Positions 1-9,103 of a stretch of 64,000 nucleotides of DNA are shown here, piece after piece (within the stretch, counting starts at the first letter, position 1; each line of letters begins with the position of its first letter). This stretch comes from Helcobacillus massiliensis (GTDB taxonomy: Bacteria; Actinomycetota; Actinomycetes; Actinomycetales; Dermabacteraceae): NCBI RefSeq assembly GCF_014191425.1, contig NZ_JACHWP010000005.1:1-64000 (forward strand). The letters are read 5' to 3'. Made by a program: the position numbers and the translations under genes. The notes under the pieces were generated by a model that had not been told where the DNA came from, ran no database searches, and saw only the letters and a program-made list of their open reading frames with translations.

Positions 1-755
1 ATCTGCACGGTCAGCAGGCTCGCCAGCGCCAGCAGGCCCACCTGGCCGAATGCGAGCGCTGAATTGCCGATCACCTTGCCGGCGAGGATGGCGCGGGCCG
101 TGACGGTCGCGAGGATGATCTCCACGATCCGCGACTGCTTCTCCTCGACCACGGACTGCGCCATCTGCAGGCCGTAGGTCATCGCGATCATCATGAAGAT
201 CAGGCCGAAGCCGAGCGCGATCATGTAGACCAGCAGCGGGTTCGGGGCATTGGGATCCAGCAGCTGGACCTCCGGGCGCAGGGAGAGGACCCCGGTGAGC
301 TCATCGGGGGTGTCCCGCAGCCCGATCACGGCGACCTTCGTGGGGGAGGAGTCCGAGGGGACGACAGCCGCGTCGGCCTTCTCCGATCGGACCGCGGCCT
401 CGGCGGCGTCGGTGTCGGCGACAACCTCGGCGGTGTAGCCGTCGCCGAGCTGATCCACCAGCGGCTTCGTGTCCGCGGTGACGGCGATCGTGTCCTCGGA
501 GGAGAAGATCTCACCCATGCGCGGCAGGGCGAGACCCGCGAACAGCACCAGGGCGAGGGCGACGACCGTGGAGAGGACATAGGCGCGGCTGGTCAGCTTC
601 ACCATGATCTCGCGACGAGCGATCGTGAGGGCGGCCTGCCAGAAGGTGGGGCGGGCGGAGGCGCCGGCGCCGGCGCCGCCGCGGGTGACGCGGCTGGATT
701 CGGCAGTGCTGCCCGAGTTGGTCGAGGGGTCGGTGTGGGGTGCCTGGGTGTTCAT
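1..755 (-). CDS. ABC-2 type exporter permease, partial (C-terminus beyond left edge)
   Basis: Permease subunit of an ABC exporter in the plasma membrane. About 251 codons are visible, starting at ATG 755 (MNTQAPHTDPSTNSG). A short Ser/Thr/Gly-rich N-terminus leads to a first membrane segment (YVLSTVVALALVLFAGLAL), an extracytoplasmic domain of about 110 residues, and further hydrophobic segments (PLLVYMIALGFGLIFMMIAM) as in NatB-type permeases. The start overlaps the stop of the ATPase gene by 4 nt (ATGA), so the two are translationally coupled and very likely form one transporter. Substrate unknown; NatAB relatives move Na+ or peptides, which cannot be told here. The reading frame is open to the window edge. 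Confidence 0.85.
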   Translation of the reverse strand, partial: MNTQAPHTDPSTNSGSTAESSRVTRGGAGAGASARPTFWQAALTIARREIMVKLTSRAYVLSTVVALALVLFAGLALPRMGEIFSSEDTIAVTADTKPLVDQLGDGYTAEVVADTDAAEAAVRSEKADAAVVPSDSSPTKVAVIGLRDTPDELTGVLSLRPEVQLLDPNAPNPLLVYMIALGFGLIFMMIAMTYGLQMAQSVVEEKQSRIVEIILATVTARAILAGKVIGNSALAFGQVGLLALASLLTVQ

Positions 756-1633
756 CGCATTGCCTCCGTGAAGATCTCGTGCAGGGTGGGGGTGCGCTGG
801 CCGAAGGAGAGGACGGTGCCGCGGGCCTGCGCTTCGGCGAGGACGGCGTTGGCGTCCTCCAGGGAGCGGGCGGCGAATCGGACGTAGCCGCCGTCGAACT
901 CGCGGACTGTCACCGGCATGTCCCGCACCCAGCCGGTGTCGGAGCCGGCGCGCAGCTCCCAATCGGGCTCAGCGCCGGCGCGCAGCAGCTCGTCGCGGGT
1001 GCCGGCTGCGGCGATCTGTCCGCTGGCGATGATGATGAGCTCGTCGCACAGCCGCTCCACCACATCCAGCTGGTGGGAGGAGAACAGGACCGGTGCGCCG
1101 GAGGCGGCGACATCGCGCAGCACCTCCAGGGTGGTGTCCACTGCCATCGGGTCGAGGCCGGAGAACGGCTCGTCGAGGATGAGGGCCGTGGGCTGGTGGA
1201 CCAGCGCCGCCGCGATCTGGGCGCGCTGCTGGTTGCCGAGGGACAGGGATTCGAGGGTGTCGCCGCCGCGCTCGCCGAGGCCGAGGCGTTCCAGCAGGTC
1301 GGTGGCGCTGCTGCGGGCGGAGCTGGCGCTCATGCCGTGCAGCTGGCCGAGGAAGACGAGCTGGTCCAGCACCTTCATCTTCGGGTACAGGCCGCGCTCT
1401 TCGGGCATGTAACCGACGCGGGCGCGGAAGTCGGCGTCGATCCGTTCGCCGTTGACGGTGACCTCACCGGAGTCGTGGGAGAGGACCCCGAGGATGATCC
1501 GCATGGTGGTGGTCTTGCCGGCGCCGTTGCCGCCCACGAACCCGGTCATCAGCCCGGGTTTGATCGAGAACGAGACGTCGCGCAGCACATGGTGGGTGCC
1601 GTAGGTCTTGTTGATGTCGGTGAGTGTGATCAT
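752..1633 (-). CDS. ABC transporter ATP-binding protein
   Basis: Cytoplasmic ATPase subunit driving the permease at 1-755. It has a Walker A (GGNGAGKTT, about residues 34-42), a signature-region variant (LSLGNQQRAQIAAAL), Walker B with catalytic Glu (ALILDEPFSGLDP) and the switch His (SSHQLD). The C-terminal extension of about 80 residues is typical of the NatA/DrrA-type DUF4162 group. A TAGGTT box on the minus strand (1640-1645) sits 6 nt before the ATG, implying a leaderless transcript that begins with this gene and runs into the permease. A two-component pair encoded just upstream on the same strand is a plausible regulator (context inference). Confidence 0.93.
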   Translation of the reverse strand: MITLTDINKTYGTHHVLRDVSFSIKPGLMTGFVGGNGAGKTTTMRIILGVLSHDSGEVTVNGERIDADFRARVGYMPEERGLYPKMKVLDQLVFLGQLHGMSASSARSSATDLLERLGLGERGGDTLESLSLGNQQRAQIAAALVHQPTALILDEPFSGLDPMAVDTTLEVLRDVAASGAPVLFSSHQLDVVERLCDELIIIASGQIAAAGTRDELLRAGAEPDWELRAGSDTGWVRDMPVTVREFDGGYVRFAARSLEDANAVLAEAQARGTVLSFGQRTPTLHEIFTEAMR

Positions 1634-1703
1634 GGCTCCAACCTACGGAGCCGTGGTCCGCCGCAGATCCCCCACCCGGGGGAGATATGCGGGGGAGATC
1701 TTC

Positions 1704-2483
1704 TCAGCCGACCACGTGGTTCTCGTACGCCCAGATGACGGCACGGATGCGGTCGCGGATCTGCAGCTTCATCAGAGCGTTCGAGAGGTGCGTCTTCACC
1801 GTCGCATCGCCGAGGAACAGGCGCTCGGCGATCTGCCGGTTGGACAGGCCCTGCACCACGAGGTCGAACACATCGCGCTCCCGAGCGGTGAGGAGGTTGA
1901 GGGCGCGCTGCGCCTCCGGGGTGGGGGCCCTGTCCAGGGCGGCGGCCGCGTCCGGGGAAGCGGCCGACGGGTGCTGCGCCTGCGCCGGTTCAGCAGCGTC
2001 AGCAGACCTCGTCGGCGCGCTCGGCGACTCAGCGCCGGAGCCGTCAGCGCTGCCACCGGTGTTGCGGGCGATGACGCGGCGCGTCACCTCCGGCGCCAGC
2101 AGCGCATCGCCGCGTGCGAGCACCCGCACCGCGTTGATCAGCGTCTCCGCTTCCGCGGTCTTCAGCAGGAACCCGGAGGCGCCCGCATCGAGGGTGGAGA
2201 ACAGGTAGTCGTCGCGGTCGAACGTGGTCAGCACCAGCACGGCGGGTGCACCGTCCTCAGCGGTGATGCGGCGGGTCGCTTCGATGCCGTCCATCACCGG
2301 CATCTGCACGTCCATCAGCACCACATCGGGCAGGAGCTCCTGGACCATGGTGACCGCTTGGGCCCCGTCGGCTGCCTCCCCGACGACCTCGATCGCTTCG
2401 CCGTCGAGGTCGGCGGTGGAGAGGATGGCGGCGAAGCCGGTGCGGATCATCGCCTGGTCGTCGACCAGCAGGACGCGGATCAT
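1704..2483 (-). CDS. NarL/LuxR-family response regulator
   Basis: DNA-binding response regulator paired with the kinase at 2480-3766. The receiver domain spans residues 1-120 (VLLVDDQ acidic pocket; phospho-Asp in VVLMDVQMP). The LuxR HTH lies at about 195-259 (LTARERDVFDLVVQGLSNRQ). Between them is an unusually long Ala/Ser/Pro-rich linker (about residues 135-190) instead of the usual 20-25 residues. The start is ATG 2483 behind a GAGGA ribosome site and overlaps the kinase stop as ATGA; a longer in-frame start at 2531 would lie inside the kinase and was rejected. Likely targets are the adjacent ABC exporter genes (inference). Confidence 0.93.
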   Translation of the reverse strand: MIRVLLVDDQAMIRTGFAAILSTADLDGEAIEVVGEAADGAQAVTMVQELLPDVVLMDVQMPVMDGIEATRRITAEDGAPAVLVLTTFDRDDYLFSTLDAGASGFLLKTAEAETLINAVRVLARGDALLAPEVTRRVIARNTGGSADGSGAESPSAPTRSADAAEPAQAQHPSAASPDAAAALDRAPTPEAQRALNLLTARERDVFDLVVQGLSNRQIAERLFLGDATVKTHLSNALMKLQIRDRIRAVIWAYENHVVG

Positions 2484-3766
2484 GGGGTTCCTCCTCGGAT
2501 GGGGACAGCGGCGCGGACCAGGAACCCGCACGTCTCCTTCGCGCCGGCCTCCAGGGTGCCGCCGACTGCTTCGGCGCGCTCCCGCATCCCCTGGATGCCG
2601 GTCCCGGTGCCGGGCAGAGCGGACCGGCGGGCGAAGCCGTCATCGGAGACGTCCAGTTCGGCGGCATCGTCGGAACGTCGGCGCAGGGTGACGGTGACGC
2701 GGGCGGCCGCCCCGGCGTGCTTGCGGGCGTTCGTCAGGGACTCCTGAGCAATTCGCAGCAGCGCGGTCGACGCCGTCTCCTGCAGATCGGTGAGGGGGTC
2801 CAGCACGCGCAGCTCCACCTTCTGGCCGGCGCGGCGAGCATCCTCCACGATCTCCGGAAGCTGCGCGAGCGTGGGGGAGGGCGCGTTCGTGGACGGGTCA
2901 CGCAGGGTGCCGACCATGGTGCGCAGGTCTTCGATCGCGGAACGGGCGGAGGACTCCACGGAGAGCAGGGACTGCTCGGCGCGGTCCGCGTCCCGGTGCA
3001 GGAGGCGCCGCGCCGCCGCGGCCTGAATGCTCATGGCACTGACGTGGTGGGTGATGACGTCGTGCAGTTCGCGGGCGATGCGGATCCGCTCCAGCTCCAC
3101 GGCGTTGCGCGCGATGACGGTGCGCTGATCCTCGATGGTGGCGGCTGCGTCCTCGAGGTCCTGCCGCTGCAGCGCCTGCTGCCACGCGCGGTTGCCGAAC
3201 ACCCACGCGGCGGTGAAGTAGAACAGGTTCACCGTCACGTTGATCATCAGCATCGCGAAATAGGCGTTGACGCCCCGCTCACCGGTGGTGGGGTCGTAGA
3301 AGCCGCGCACCGCTTCGCCCAGGATCCATGTGCAGGCGATGACCACGATGACGGTGCGGGCGATGGTGGCTCGCCGACGGTTCGGCTCCCACGCCCCGAT
3401 CGCATGCATCGCCAGGAACATGGCGATATTGGTGCCGACTGTTTCGAACCCGGTGGCGATGCCGAAGCCGGTGAACATCGCCATCATCACCAGGCCCGTG
3501 GGGATGGGGAAGCGGCGGGCCGTCACCACGGGCAGGCAGATCGCCACACCCACCAGCACGGCCCAGCCGGTGTCGACCCGCAGCAGGCCTGGCATGGCGA
3601 ACGCCGTCAGATAGGTCATTTCGATGCTGACCACGCACAGCAGCGCGGTGAGCAGGAGGTCGCGGCGTAGCCAGTCCTCCGGGAGGCGCCGCACCGGCCT
3701 GGCGGGGGAGGGGCCGACGGGGCCTGCACCGGCGGGATCAGTGCCGACAGGGGCGGGAACGGTCAT
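2480..3766 (-). CDS. Two-component sensor histidine kinase (HisKA_3 type)
   Basis: Membrane sensor of the NarX/DesK-like class, 428 residues. Several hydrophobic segments fill the N-terminal half (for example DLLLTALLCVVSIEMTYLTA, WAVLVGVAICLPVV). The dimerization/phosphoacceptor motif ELHDVITHHVSAM carries the phospho-His, followed by a HATPase_c domain (N box ESLTNARKHA, DVSDDGF, GTGIQGMRERA). ATG 3766 was chosen because a TATTCT box (3774-3779, minus strand) ends 7 nt upstream, so the mRNA should start at the ATG; an ATG at 3889 lies upstream of that promoter and across the symporter terminator. The signal sensed is unknown. Confidence 0.92.
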   Translation of the reverse strand: MTVPAPVGTDPAGAGPVGPSPARPVRRLPEDWLRRDLLLTALLCVVSIEMTYLTAFAMPGLLRVDTGWAVLVGVAICLPVVTARRFPIPTGLVMMAMFTGFGIATGFETVGTNIAMFLAMHAIGAWEPNRRRATIARTVIVVIACTWILGEAVRGFYDPTTGERGVNAYFAMLMINVTVNLFYFTAAWVFGNRAWQQALQRQDLEDAAATIEDQRTVIARNAVELERIRIARELHDVITHHVSAMSIQAAAARRLLHRDADRAEQSLLSVESSARSAIEDLRTMVGTLRDPSTNAPSPTLAQLPEIVEDARRAGQKVELRVLDPLTDLQETASTALLRIAQESLTNARKHAGAAARVTVTLRRRSDDAAELDVSDDGFARRSALPGTGTGIQGMRERAEAVGGTLEAGAKETCGFLVRAAVPIRGGTP

Positions 3767-3782
3767 GCCCACGAGAATAGAC

Positions 3783-3812
3783 AACCGGCGGACCCGAAGG
3801 GATCCGCCGGTT
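3783..3812 (-). terminator. Intrinsic-type terminator of the dicarboxylate symporter gene
   Basis: Inverted repeat AACCGGCGGA / TCCGCCGGTT (3783-3792 and 3803-3812) with an inner CCC-GAA-GGG stem. It lies 28 nt past the symporter stop. Read on the minus strand it is followed by GTCTATTC, not a proper T run, as is common in actinobacteria. Confidence 0.7.
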
Positions 3813-3839
3813 GGGGGAGATGCGCGAAGGCGAGGAGCC

Positions 3840-5084
3840 TCAGGCCGCGGTGGGGCCGTCGGCCGCGGCGAGGTTCGCCTCGGCGTCACGACCGGTGCGG
3901 CCGGTGACGATGTCGCGGCCCTGCGCCAGCTTGTCCACGATCATCGCGATGGCGCCGTCACCGGTGACGTTGGTGGCGGTGCCGAAGGAGTCGATGGCGA
4001 TGTAGATCGCGACCATCAGCGCCACCTGCGACTCGTTGAAGCCGAGGTTGGACTGCAGCAGCGCAGCAGCGGTCACAATGGCGCCGCCCGGCACGCCCGG
4101 CGCGGCGATCATGGCGATGCCGAGCAGGAACACGAAGCCGATGAGGGCGGGCACGGAGATGGTCGCGCCGGTGGTCCACATGATCGCCAGGGCGAACAGG
4201 GTGATCTTCACGGTGGAGCCCGCGAGATGGATGGTGGCGCACAGCGGGATCACGAAGCTCGCCACCGGCTTGGACACGCCGATGCTCTGCGCGCAGCGGG
4301 TGGTCACCGGAATCGTGGCCGCGGAGGAAGCGGTGCCGAGGGCGGTGGCGTAGGCGGGCAGCATGCCGACCAGGGACGTCAGGGGGTTGCGGCGGGTGAT
4401 GACGCCGGCGACCGTGTACTGGCAGATCAGCATCAGCGCCGTCAGCACGAAGGCGAGGACCACGATCGTCAGCATGTCGAGGATGATCTCGCCGAGGGTG
4501 CCATCAGCGGTCATGGTCGCGAAGACGGTGAAGATGTACACCGGCAGCAGCGGGATGATCAGCGAGGAGATCAGCAGGTTGACAACGGTGCGGAACTCAT
4601 CGGCCACGTTGAACAGCGTGTTCTTGCCCTGCGAGCGCAGCACGGCGATGCCGAGGCCCAGGACGAACGCGATCAGCAGGGCGGTGAGGACACCGAACGC
4701 CGGATCGATGACGATCTCGAAGAACGGCTTGAACCCGGCATCCTCGGGGTTGGCGACCTCCTTCAGGTCCCCGCCGCGGTTCAGCAGGAACGGGAAGGTG
4801 AGGTAGCCCGCGGCGATGGCGTACAGGCCCGCGCAGATGGTGGAGCAGTAGGCGATGCCGGCGGTGACGCCGAGCCACTTGCCCGCGCCGCGACCGAACT
4901 CGGCGATCGCGGGGGCGATGAGGCCGATGATGATCAGCGGGATCGCGAAGCCCAGGAACCCGGAGAACAGGGTGGAGAAGGTCTGGAAGGTGCGGCTCAG
5001 CCACTCCGGTGCGATCATGCCGACGGCGAAGCCGAGGACGATCGCAATCAGGATCCTGAAGAGAAGGGATTGGAACAGTTTCAT
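3840..5084 (-). CDS. Dicarboxylate/amino acid:cation symporter (DAACS family)
   Basis: Inner-membrane Na+- or H+-coupled symporter of the DctA/GltP/SstT family, 414 residues. Hydrophobic segments run throughout, and the family's hallmark region is present: a Ser-rich stretch (GTASSAATIPVTTRCAQSIG) followed by the conserved re-entrant/TM7-8 region (PLCATIHLAGSTVKI) and PGGAIVTAAALLQ. The exact substrate (glutamate, dicarboxylate, serine/threonine) cannot be set by eye. It stands alone between its terminator and the divergent aminodeoxychorismate genes. Confidence 0.92.
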   Translation of the reverse strand: MKLFQSLLFRILIAIVLGFAVGMIAPEWLSRTFQTFSTLFSGFLGFAIPLIIIGLIAPAIAEFGRGAGKWLGVTAGIAYCSTICAGLYAIAAGYLTFPFLLNRGGDLKEVANPEDAGFKPFFEIVIDPAFGVLTALLIAFVLGLGIAVLRSQGKNTLFNVADEFRTVVNLLISSLIIPLLPVYIFTVFATMTADGTLGEIILDMLTIVVLAFVLTALMLICQYTVAGVITRRNPLTSLVGMLPAYATALGTASSAATIPVTTRCAQSIGVSKPVASFVIPLCATIHLAGSTVKITLFALAIMWTTGATISVPALIGFVFLLGIAMIAAPGVPGGAIVTAAALLQSNLGFNESQVALMVAIYIAIDSFGTATNVTGDGAIAMIVDKLAQGRDIVTGRTGRDAEANLAAADGPTAA

Positions 5085-5199
5085 GCCGTCGGGGACTCCT
5101 ATGTCGGCGACTCAGACCGCACTGCTGGTGCGGGGGCTCTGCACGACGATGTGCATCGCGTGCATGGATTCTATGGGCGCACTCGCGCACGCCGCCGTT

Positions 5200-5258
5200 T
5201 AGACTGCGTTCATGCGCCAGTCGAGGAAAATATCATCCGACCAGTCGGATCCAGTACC
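5200..5258 (+). promoter_or_regulatory. Promoter and 5' leader of the aminodeoxychorismate genes, with palindrome and 16-codon leader ORF
   Basis: TAGACT at 5200-5205 fits the TANNNT -10 pattern of this genome. The predicted start of transcription (about 5212) coincides with an ATG that opens a 16-codon ORF, MRQSRKISSDQSDPVP, whose TGA (5260-5262) overlaps the GTG start (5259-5261) of the lyase gene. Within it, ATCCGAC-CA-GTCGGAT (5235-5250) is a perfect 7-bp inverted repeat that could be an operator or a small hairpin. Confidence 0.5.
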
Positions 5259-6023
5259 GTGACCACCCCGTGGACCGCGGCCCCCGCCTGGGTCCCCGGC
5301 GCCCGCACCTCCTTCCTCCTGCGCGGCAGCGCCCTCATCAACCCCGACGGGCACCGTCGGCGCCTCGCGGCCGCCGGCGCCGACCAGGCCGCCATCACCA
5401 CCGCCCTCACCGAGCTGCGCACCGCCGCTGCGGACGCGGGCCCGCTGCTGTTCCCGCAGATCCTCCTCGGCGACGCCCCCGGGATGCTCAGCATCGACCC
5501 CCGGCCGATCACCCCGGACCGCCTCAGCGCCACCGCCCGGCTCATCACCCACCCCGGGCCCGATCAGCGCACCCGGCCCCACATCAAAGGCCCCGACTTC
5601 CCGTTCCAGACCGCGGTGCGCAAGGCAGCAGTGCGCGCCGGCGCCGATGACGCCCTCCTCCTCGGCCCCGACGGCACCATCCGCGAAACCGCGTTCGGCA
5701 CCGTCGTCGCGTGGCGCGACGGCGCCCTGGTCAGTGCGGCACCCGTCGGCCGGCTGCCCTCCACCACGGAGGAAGCGCTGATCGCCGCCGCCGAGGCCGA
5801 CGGGCTGCGCACCACCACCGCTCCGCTGACCCCCGCCGAGCTCCGGGACGCCGACGCAGTGTGGCTGCTGAGCGCCCTGCACACGATCCGGGAGGTCACG
5901 CACGTGGACGGCGCACCCGTCGGCCTCGCTGCTGGCCGGGGCGCAACCCCCTCACGTGGTAGTTTCCAACAGCGGCTGTGGGCCGGCGCGCAGGACCTGC
6001 GCGCGCTCACCGACCGCGACTGA
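5259..6023 (+). CDS. Class IV aminotransferase, probable 4-amino-4-deoxychorismate lyase (PabC-like)
   Basis: PLP enzyme that would release p-aminobenzoate and pyruvate from aminodeoxychorismate in folate synthesis. 254 residues; fold-type IV features are K110 in HIKGPDFPF (expected PLP lysine), GADDALLLGPDGTIRETAFG and the C-terminal VWLLSALHTIREV. The reading frame is open far upstream, but family alignment and an overlapping leader ORF favour GTG 5259. It lies 45 nt before the PabA-PabB fusion gene, which supplies the substrate, so context supports this over branched-chain aminotransferase activity. There is little obvious ribosome site before the GTG; translation may depend on reinitiation from the leader ORF (inference). 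Confidence 0.82.
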   Translation: MTTPWTAAPAWVPGARTSFLLRGSALINPDGHRRRLAAAGADQAAITTALTELRTAAADAGPLLFPQILLGDAPGMLSIDPRPITPDRLSATARLITHPGPDQRTRPHIKGPDFPFQTAVRKAAVRAGADDALLLGPDGTIRETAFGTVVAWRDGALVSAAPVGRLPSTTEEALIAAAEADGLRTTTAPLTPAELRDADAVWLLSALHTIREVTHVDGAPVGLAAGRGATPSRGSFQQRLWAGAQDLRALTDRD

Positions 6024-6068
6024 CGCCCCGCCAGGGGCCGCTGAAGAACTCGGGAGGTTCGGGCACTG

Positions 6069-8315
6069 ATGGGCATCGGCAGCGCGCCGCGCGTTCTGAT
6101 CGTCGACAACATCGACTCCTTCACCCACAACATCGCGCACCTGGTGGCGTCGGTGACGGGGGAGGAGCCGGTCGTGATCGCCAACGATGACTACGGCCCC
6201 GACGCGGTCGCCGACCTCCTCGACCAGTTCACCCACGTCATCATCGGGCCCGGTCCCGGCACACCCCACAACCCGGCCGATGTCGGCATCTGCCCCGCGG
6301 TCCTTGCGGCCTGCGCCGCCCGCTCCGTCCCCGTGCTCGGCATCTGTCTGGGCCTGCAGCTGATGGCTGTGGTCGAGGGCGGCCGCGTCTCCCGCGCCCC
6401 CGAACCGATGCACGGCCTCGAATCGCTCGTCACCCACACCGGCGATGCGATGTTCGAGGACGTCCCCTCCCCGTTCACCGTGGTCCGCTACCACTCCCTC
6501 GCCATCACCGAACTGCCCGAAGCCCTTGAGGTGACCGCCCGTTCCGAGGACGGCGTCATCCAGGCGATCCGCCACCGCACCCACCCGTTCATCGGCGTGC
6601 AGTTCCACCCCGAGTCGATCCGCTCCGACGCGGGCCGCCTCATCATCGGCACGTTCCTCGGCATCGACCTCGCGCCCGGCTCCGGCACCAGCGCCGCCCA
6701 GACCGGCGGCCCCGCGCCGCGCCGCGCACCCGTCGGAACCCCCACAGCGCACCCCACCCACCGGCTCGCGCTCGAGGGCCCCATCCCGCTCACCGCCGAC
6801 GGCGACGCCCTCTTCCGCGCCCTCTACGCCGACGACGACACCGCCGTCTGGCTCGACTCCAACTCCCACGACGCCCGCGCCGAGATCTCCGTCATGGGCG
6901 CCCTCGACGGCCCCGACTCCCACGTCATCACCCACAGCGCGCACGCGAGCGGACCCGGTGGATCCCGCGTCGGGGAGACCCGTCTGCGGTGGGCCGACGG
7001 ATCCGACACCATCCGCACCGGCACCACCCTCGTGGCTTCGGCCCGCCACCAGCTCGCCCAGATCCGCGTGGCGCCCCGCACCGACGAACAGGAGGAGCTG
7101 CCGCGCGCCCTCGCCGAATTCCAGCTCGGCTACGTGGGCTTCCTCGGGTACGGCCTGAAGGCGGAGACGCTCGGCCTGCCCGATCAGGCACCGGCGTCCA
7201 CCCCGGACGCGCACCTGCTGTTCCTGCAGCGCGCCGTGGTGATCGACCACCGGGAGCAGACGATCTGGCTCGCCGAACTCGAGCGCATCCCCGGCCCCGC
7301 CGCTGATGACCCGGCAGCCCGGCGGGAGCCGTGGCGCGTCAGCTCCCGTCGGCTGATCGAGAGCGTCCTCGCCGCCGGCCCCGCTGAGCCCGCAGCGGCC
7401 GCCGCGGTGGGCGGCTCTGCTGCGGCCGCCGCCGACCGGGCGCCGCTGACCGACGTCGACGTCGAAGCCGCCATCACCCTGCGCCACGACGCCGACGCCT
7501 ACCGCGCCCTCATCGGCCGCTGCCAGGAGCTCATCGACCGGGGCGACAGCTACGAACTGTGCCTCACCAACGAAGCGGAGTTCACGCGCGACGCCCTCGG
7601 CTGCGATCCGGCCGACCTCGACCCGCTCGCCGTGTACGAACGGCTGCGCACCATCGCAGAAGTGCCGTTCGGCGCCCTGCTGCGGTGCGGCGACTTCTCC
7701 GTCATCGGCGCCTCCCCGGAGCGCTTCATCGAAGTCCGATCCGACGGCGTCATCGAATCCCGTCCCATCAAGGGCACCGCCCGCCGCGGCCGCACCCCTG
7801 AGGAGGACGAGCAGCTGTGCTCGGCGCTGCTCGCCTCACGTAAGGAGCGGGCCGAGAACCTCATGATCGTGGACCTCGTCCGCAATGACCTCGCCCGCGT
7901 CAGCGACTTCGGCAGCGTCCACGTGCCGTCTCTGTTCGCCATCGAATCCTTCGCGACCGTCCACCAGATGATCTCCACCGTGCGCGGCACCCTTCGCGGC
8001 GACTGCGACGCCCTCGATGTGCTGACTGCGACGTTCCCCGGCGGCTCGATGACCGGCGCTCCGAAGGTGCGCAGCGTGGAGATCCTCGACGAGCTCGAGC
8101 AGGGCCCGCGCGGGGTCTACTCCGGTGCGATCGGCTGGCTGTCCACGAACGGGTCCGCGTCCTTCTCGATCGTGATCCGCACCATCACCGCGGAGCGCGA
8201 CCGGGTCGCGTTCGGGGTGGGCGGCGCGATCACGCGCCTGTCGACGGCGGATGAGGAGTTCACGGAGACCCTCATCAAGGCCCGGACCGTGGTGGACGCC
8301 GTCACCCGGCGCTGA
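6069..8315 (+). CDS. pabAB: Aminodeoxychorismate synthase, fused PabA-PabB
   Basis: Makes 4-amino-4-deoxychorismate from chorismate and glutamine. Residues 1-205 form a class I glutamine amidotransferase with nucleophile C93 (GICLGLQLM) and the His/Glu pair in VQFHPES (H180, E182). A linker of about 70 residues leads to the chorismate-binding component, ending with the signature blocks ASPERFIEV, RPIKGTARRG, NLMIVDLVRNDL and TFPGGSMTGAPK. The PIKGT motif is characteristic of PabB rather than anthranilate synthase TrpE. At 748 residues the length fits known PabAB fusions. Start ATG 6069 follows a GGGAGGTTC stretch. It forms an operon with the lyase gene upstream. Confidence 0.93.
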   Translation: MGIGSAPRVLIVDNIDSFTHNIAHLVASVTGEEPVVIANDDYGPDAVADLLDQFTHVIIGPGPGTPHNPADVGICPAVLAACAARSVPVLGICLGLQLMAVVEGGRVSRAPEPMHGLESLVTHTGDAMFEDVPSPFTVVRYHSLAITELPEALEVTARSEDGVIQAIRHRTHPFIGVQFHPESIRSDAGRLIIGTFLGIDLAPGSGTSAAQTGGPAPRRAPVGTPTAHPTHRLALEGPIPLTADGDALFRALYADDDTAVWLDSNSHDARAEISVMGALDGPDSHVITHSAHASGPGGSRVGETRLRWADGSDTIRTGTTLVASARHQLAQIRVAPRTDEQEELPRALAEFQLGYVGFLGYGLKAETLGLPDQAPASTPDAHLLFLQRAVVIDHREQTIWLAELERIPGPAADDPAARREPWRVSSRRLIESVLAAGPAEPAAAAAVGGSAAAAADRAPLTDVDVEAAITLRHDADAYRALIGRCQELIDRGDSYELCLTNEAEFTRDALGCDPADLDPLAVYERLRTIAEVPFGALLRCGDFSVIGASPERFIEVRSDGVIESRPIKGTARRGRTPEEDEQLCSALLASRKERAENLMIVDLVRNDLARVSDFGSVHVPSLFAIESFATVHQMISTVRGTLRGDCDALDVLTATFPGGSMTGAPKVRSVEILDELEQGPRGVYSGAIGWLSTNGSASFSIVIRTITAERDRVAFGVGGAITRLSTADEEFTETLIKARTVVDAVTRR

Positions 8316-8352
8316 GGCGCACCGCGGTATCGGCGCGCCGGTGCTGAGCCGC

Positions 8353-8368
8353 GCGGCCGTTCGGCCGC
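8353..8368. terminator. Short hairpin between convergent genes
   Basis: GCGGCCG-TT-CGGCCGC perfect inverted repeat, lying between the ends of pabAB (+) and the YigZ gene (-). It could serve both strands. GTGCTGAG repeats on either side of it. There is no T run, so the call rests on position and symmetry. Confidence 0.45.
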
Positions 8369-8395
8369 TGGTGCTGAGTCCGACTGGGGGCGGGG

Positions 8396-9103
8396 TCAGT
8401 CGGCGGCGGGGATGTCCACGTGCGCCCACCCGGCGGTGGTGACGCCGGCGCGGCCCGCACTGATCTCCGCGATCGCCCGCGCCACGTCCTCCCGCGCAGT
8501 CGGCAGATGCCCGATCATGATCTCCAAACCGTCCGCGCCGTAGTCCGCCTCCAGCACCGCCGTCTGCTCGGGTGCCGACGGACCCTCCGCCCACGACCGC
8601 ACCTGCGCCTCCACCTGGCCGGCGATGTCATAGCCGACTGATGCGCACGTCACCTCGTGCACGATCCTCTCCAGGATCAGCCCCTGCGCCGACGCCGCAT
8701 CCAGCGCCTCCGTCACGGACGACCCGTAGGCACGGGTCAGGCCACCGGCACCGAGCTTCACGCCGCCGAAGTAGCGGGTGACGATCGCGACGGCGTCGGT
8801 GATGTCGCGGCCGCGCAGCGCCTGCGCCATCGGCAGGCCCGCCGTCCCGCCCGGTTCGCCGTCATCATTGGACCGCTGCAGGGACAGGGGAGTGCCGAGT
8901 GCGAGCGCTGTGCAGGTGTGGCGGGCGTTCGGGTGGGCGGCCCGGCGCTCCCGGATCAGCTCATCGGCGTCCTCCACCGCCGTGACGGGGGCGATGAGGG
9001 TGATGAAGCGGGACTTCTGGATCGTGAACTCGTGCTCGATCGGCCGCTTCAGCAGACGGATGCGGCCGGTGGATTCTGGCTGGGTGTCGAGCAGGGTGAG
9101 CAC
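8396..9103 (-). CDS. yigZ: YigZ/IMPACT (UPF0029) family protein
   Basis: Cytoplasmic protein of 235 residues. The N-terminal UPF0029 domain is clear: EFTIQKSRFI, NARHTCTALAL, the family signature NDDGEPGGTAGLPM and VTRYFGGVKLGAGGLTRAYG. The C-terminal DUF1949-like ferredoxin fold covers about residues 140-215. The family is tied to translation regulation and stress, but no bacterial reaction is established. GTG 9103 is chosen because TAGCAT (minus strand, 9110-9115) ends 6 nt before it, giving a leaderless mRNA. It is divergent from mtr with about 60 nt between the starts. Confidence 0.9.
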   Translation of the reverse strand: MLTLLDTQPESTGRIRLLKRPIEHEFTIQKSRFITLIAPVTAVEDADELIRERRAAHPNARHTCTALALGTPLSLQRSNDDGEPGGTAGLPMAQALRGRDITDAVAIVTRYFGGVKLGAGGLTRAYGSSVTEALDAASAQGLILERIVHEVTCASVGYDIAGQVEAQVRSWAEGPSAPEQTAVLEADYGADGLEIMIGHLPTAREDVARAIAEISAGRAGVTTAGWAHVDIPAAD

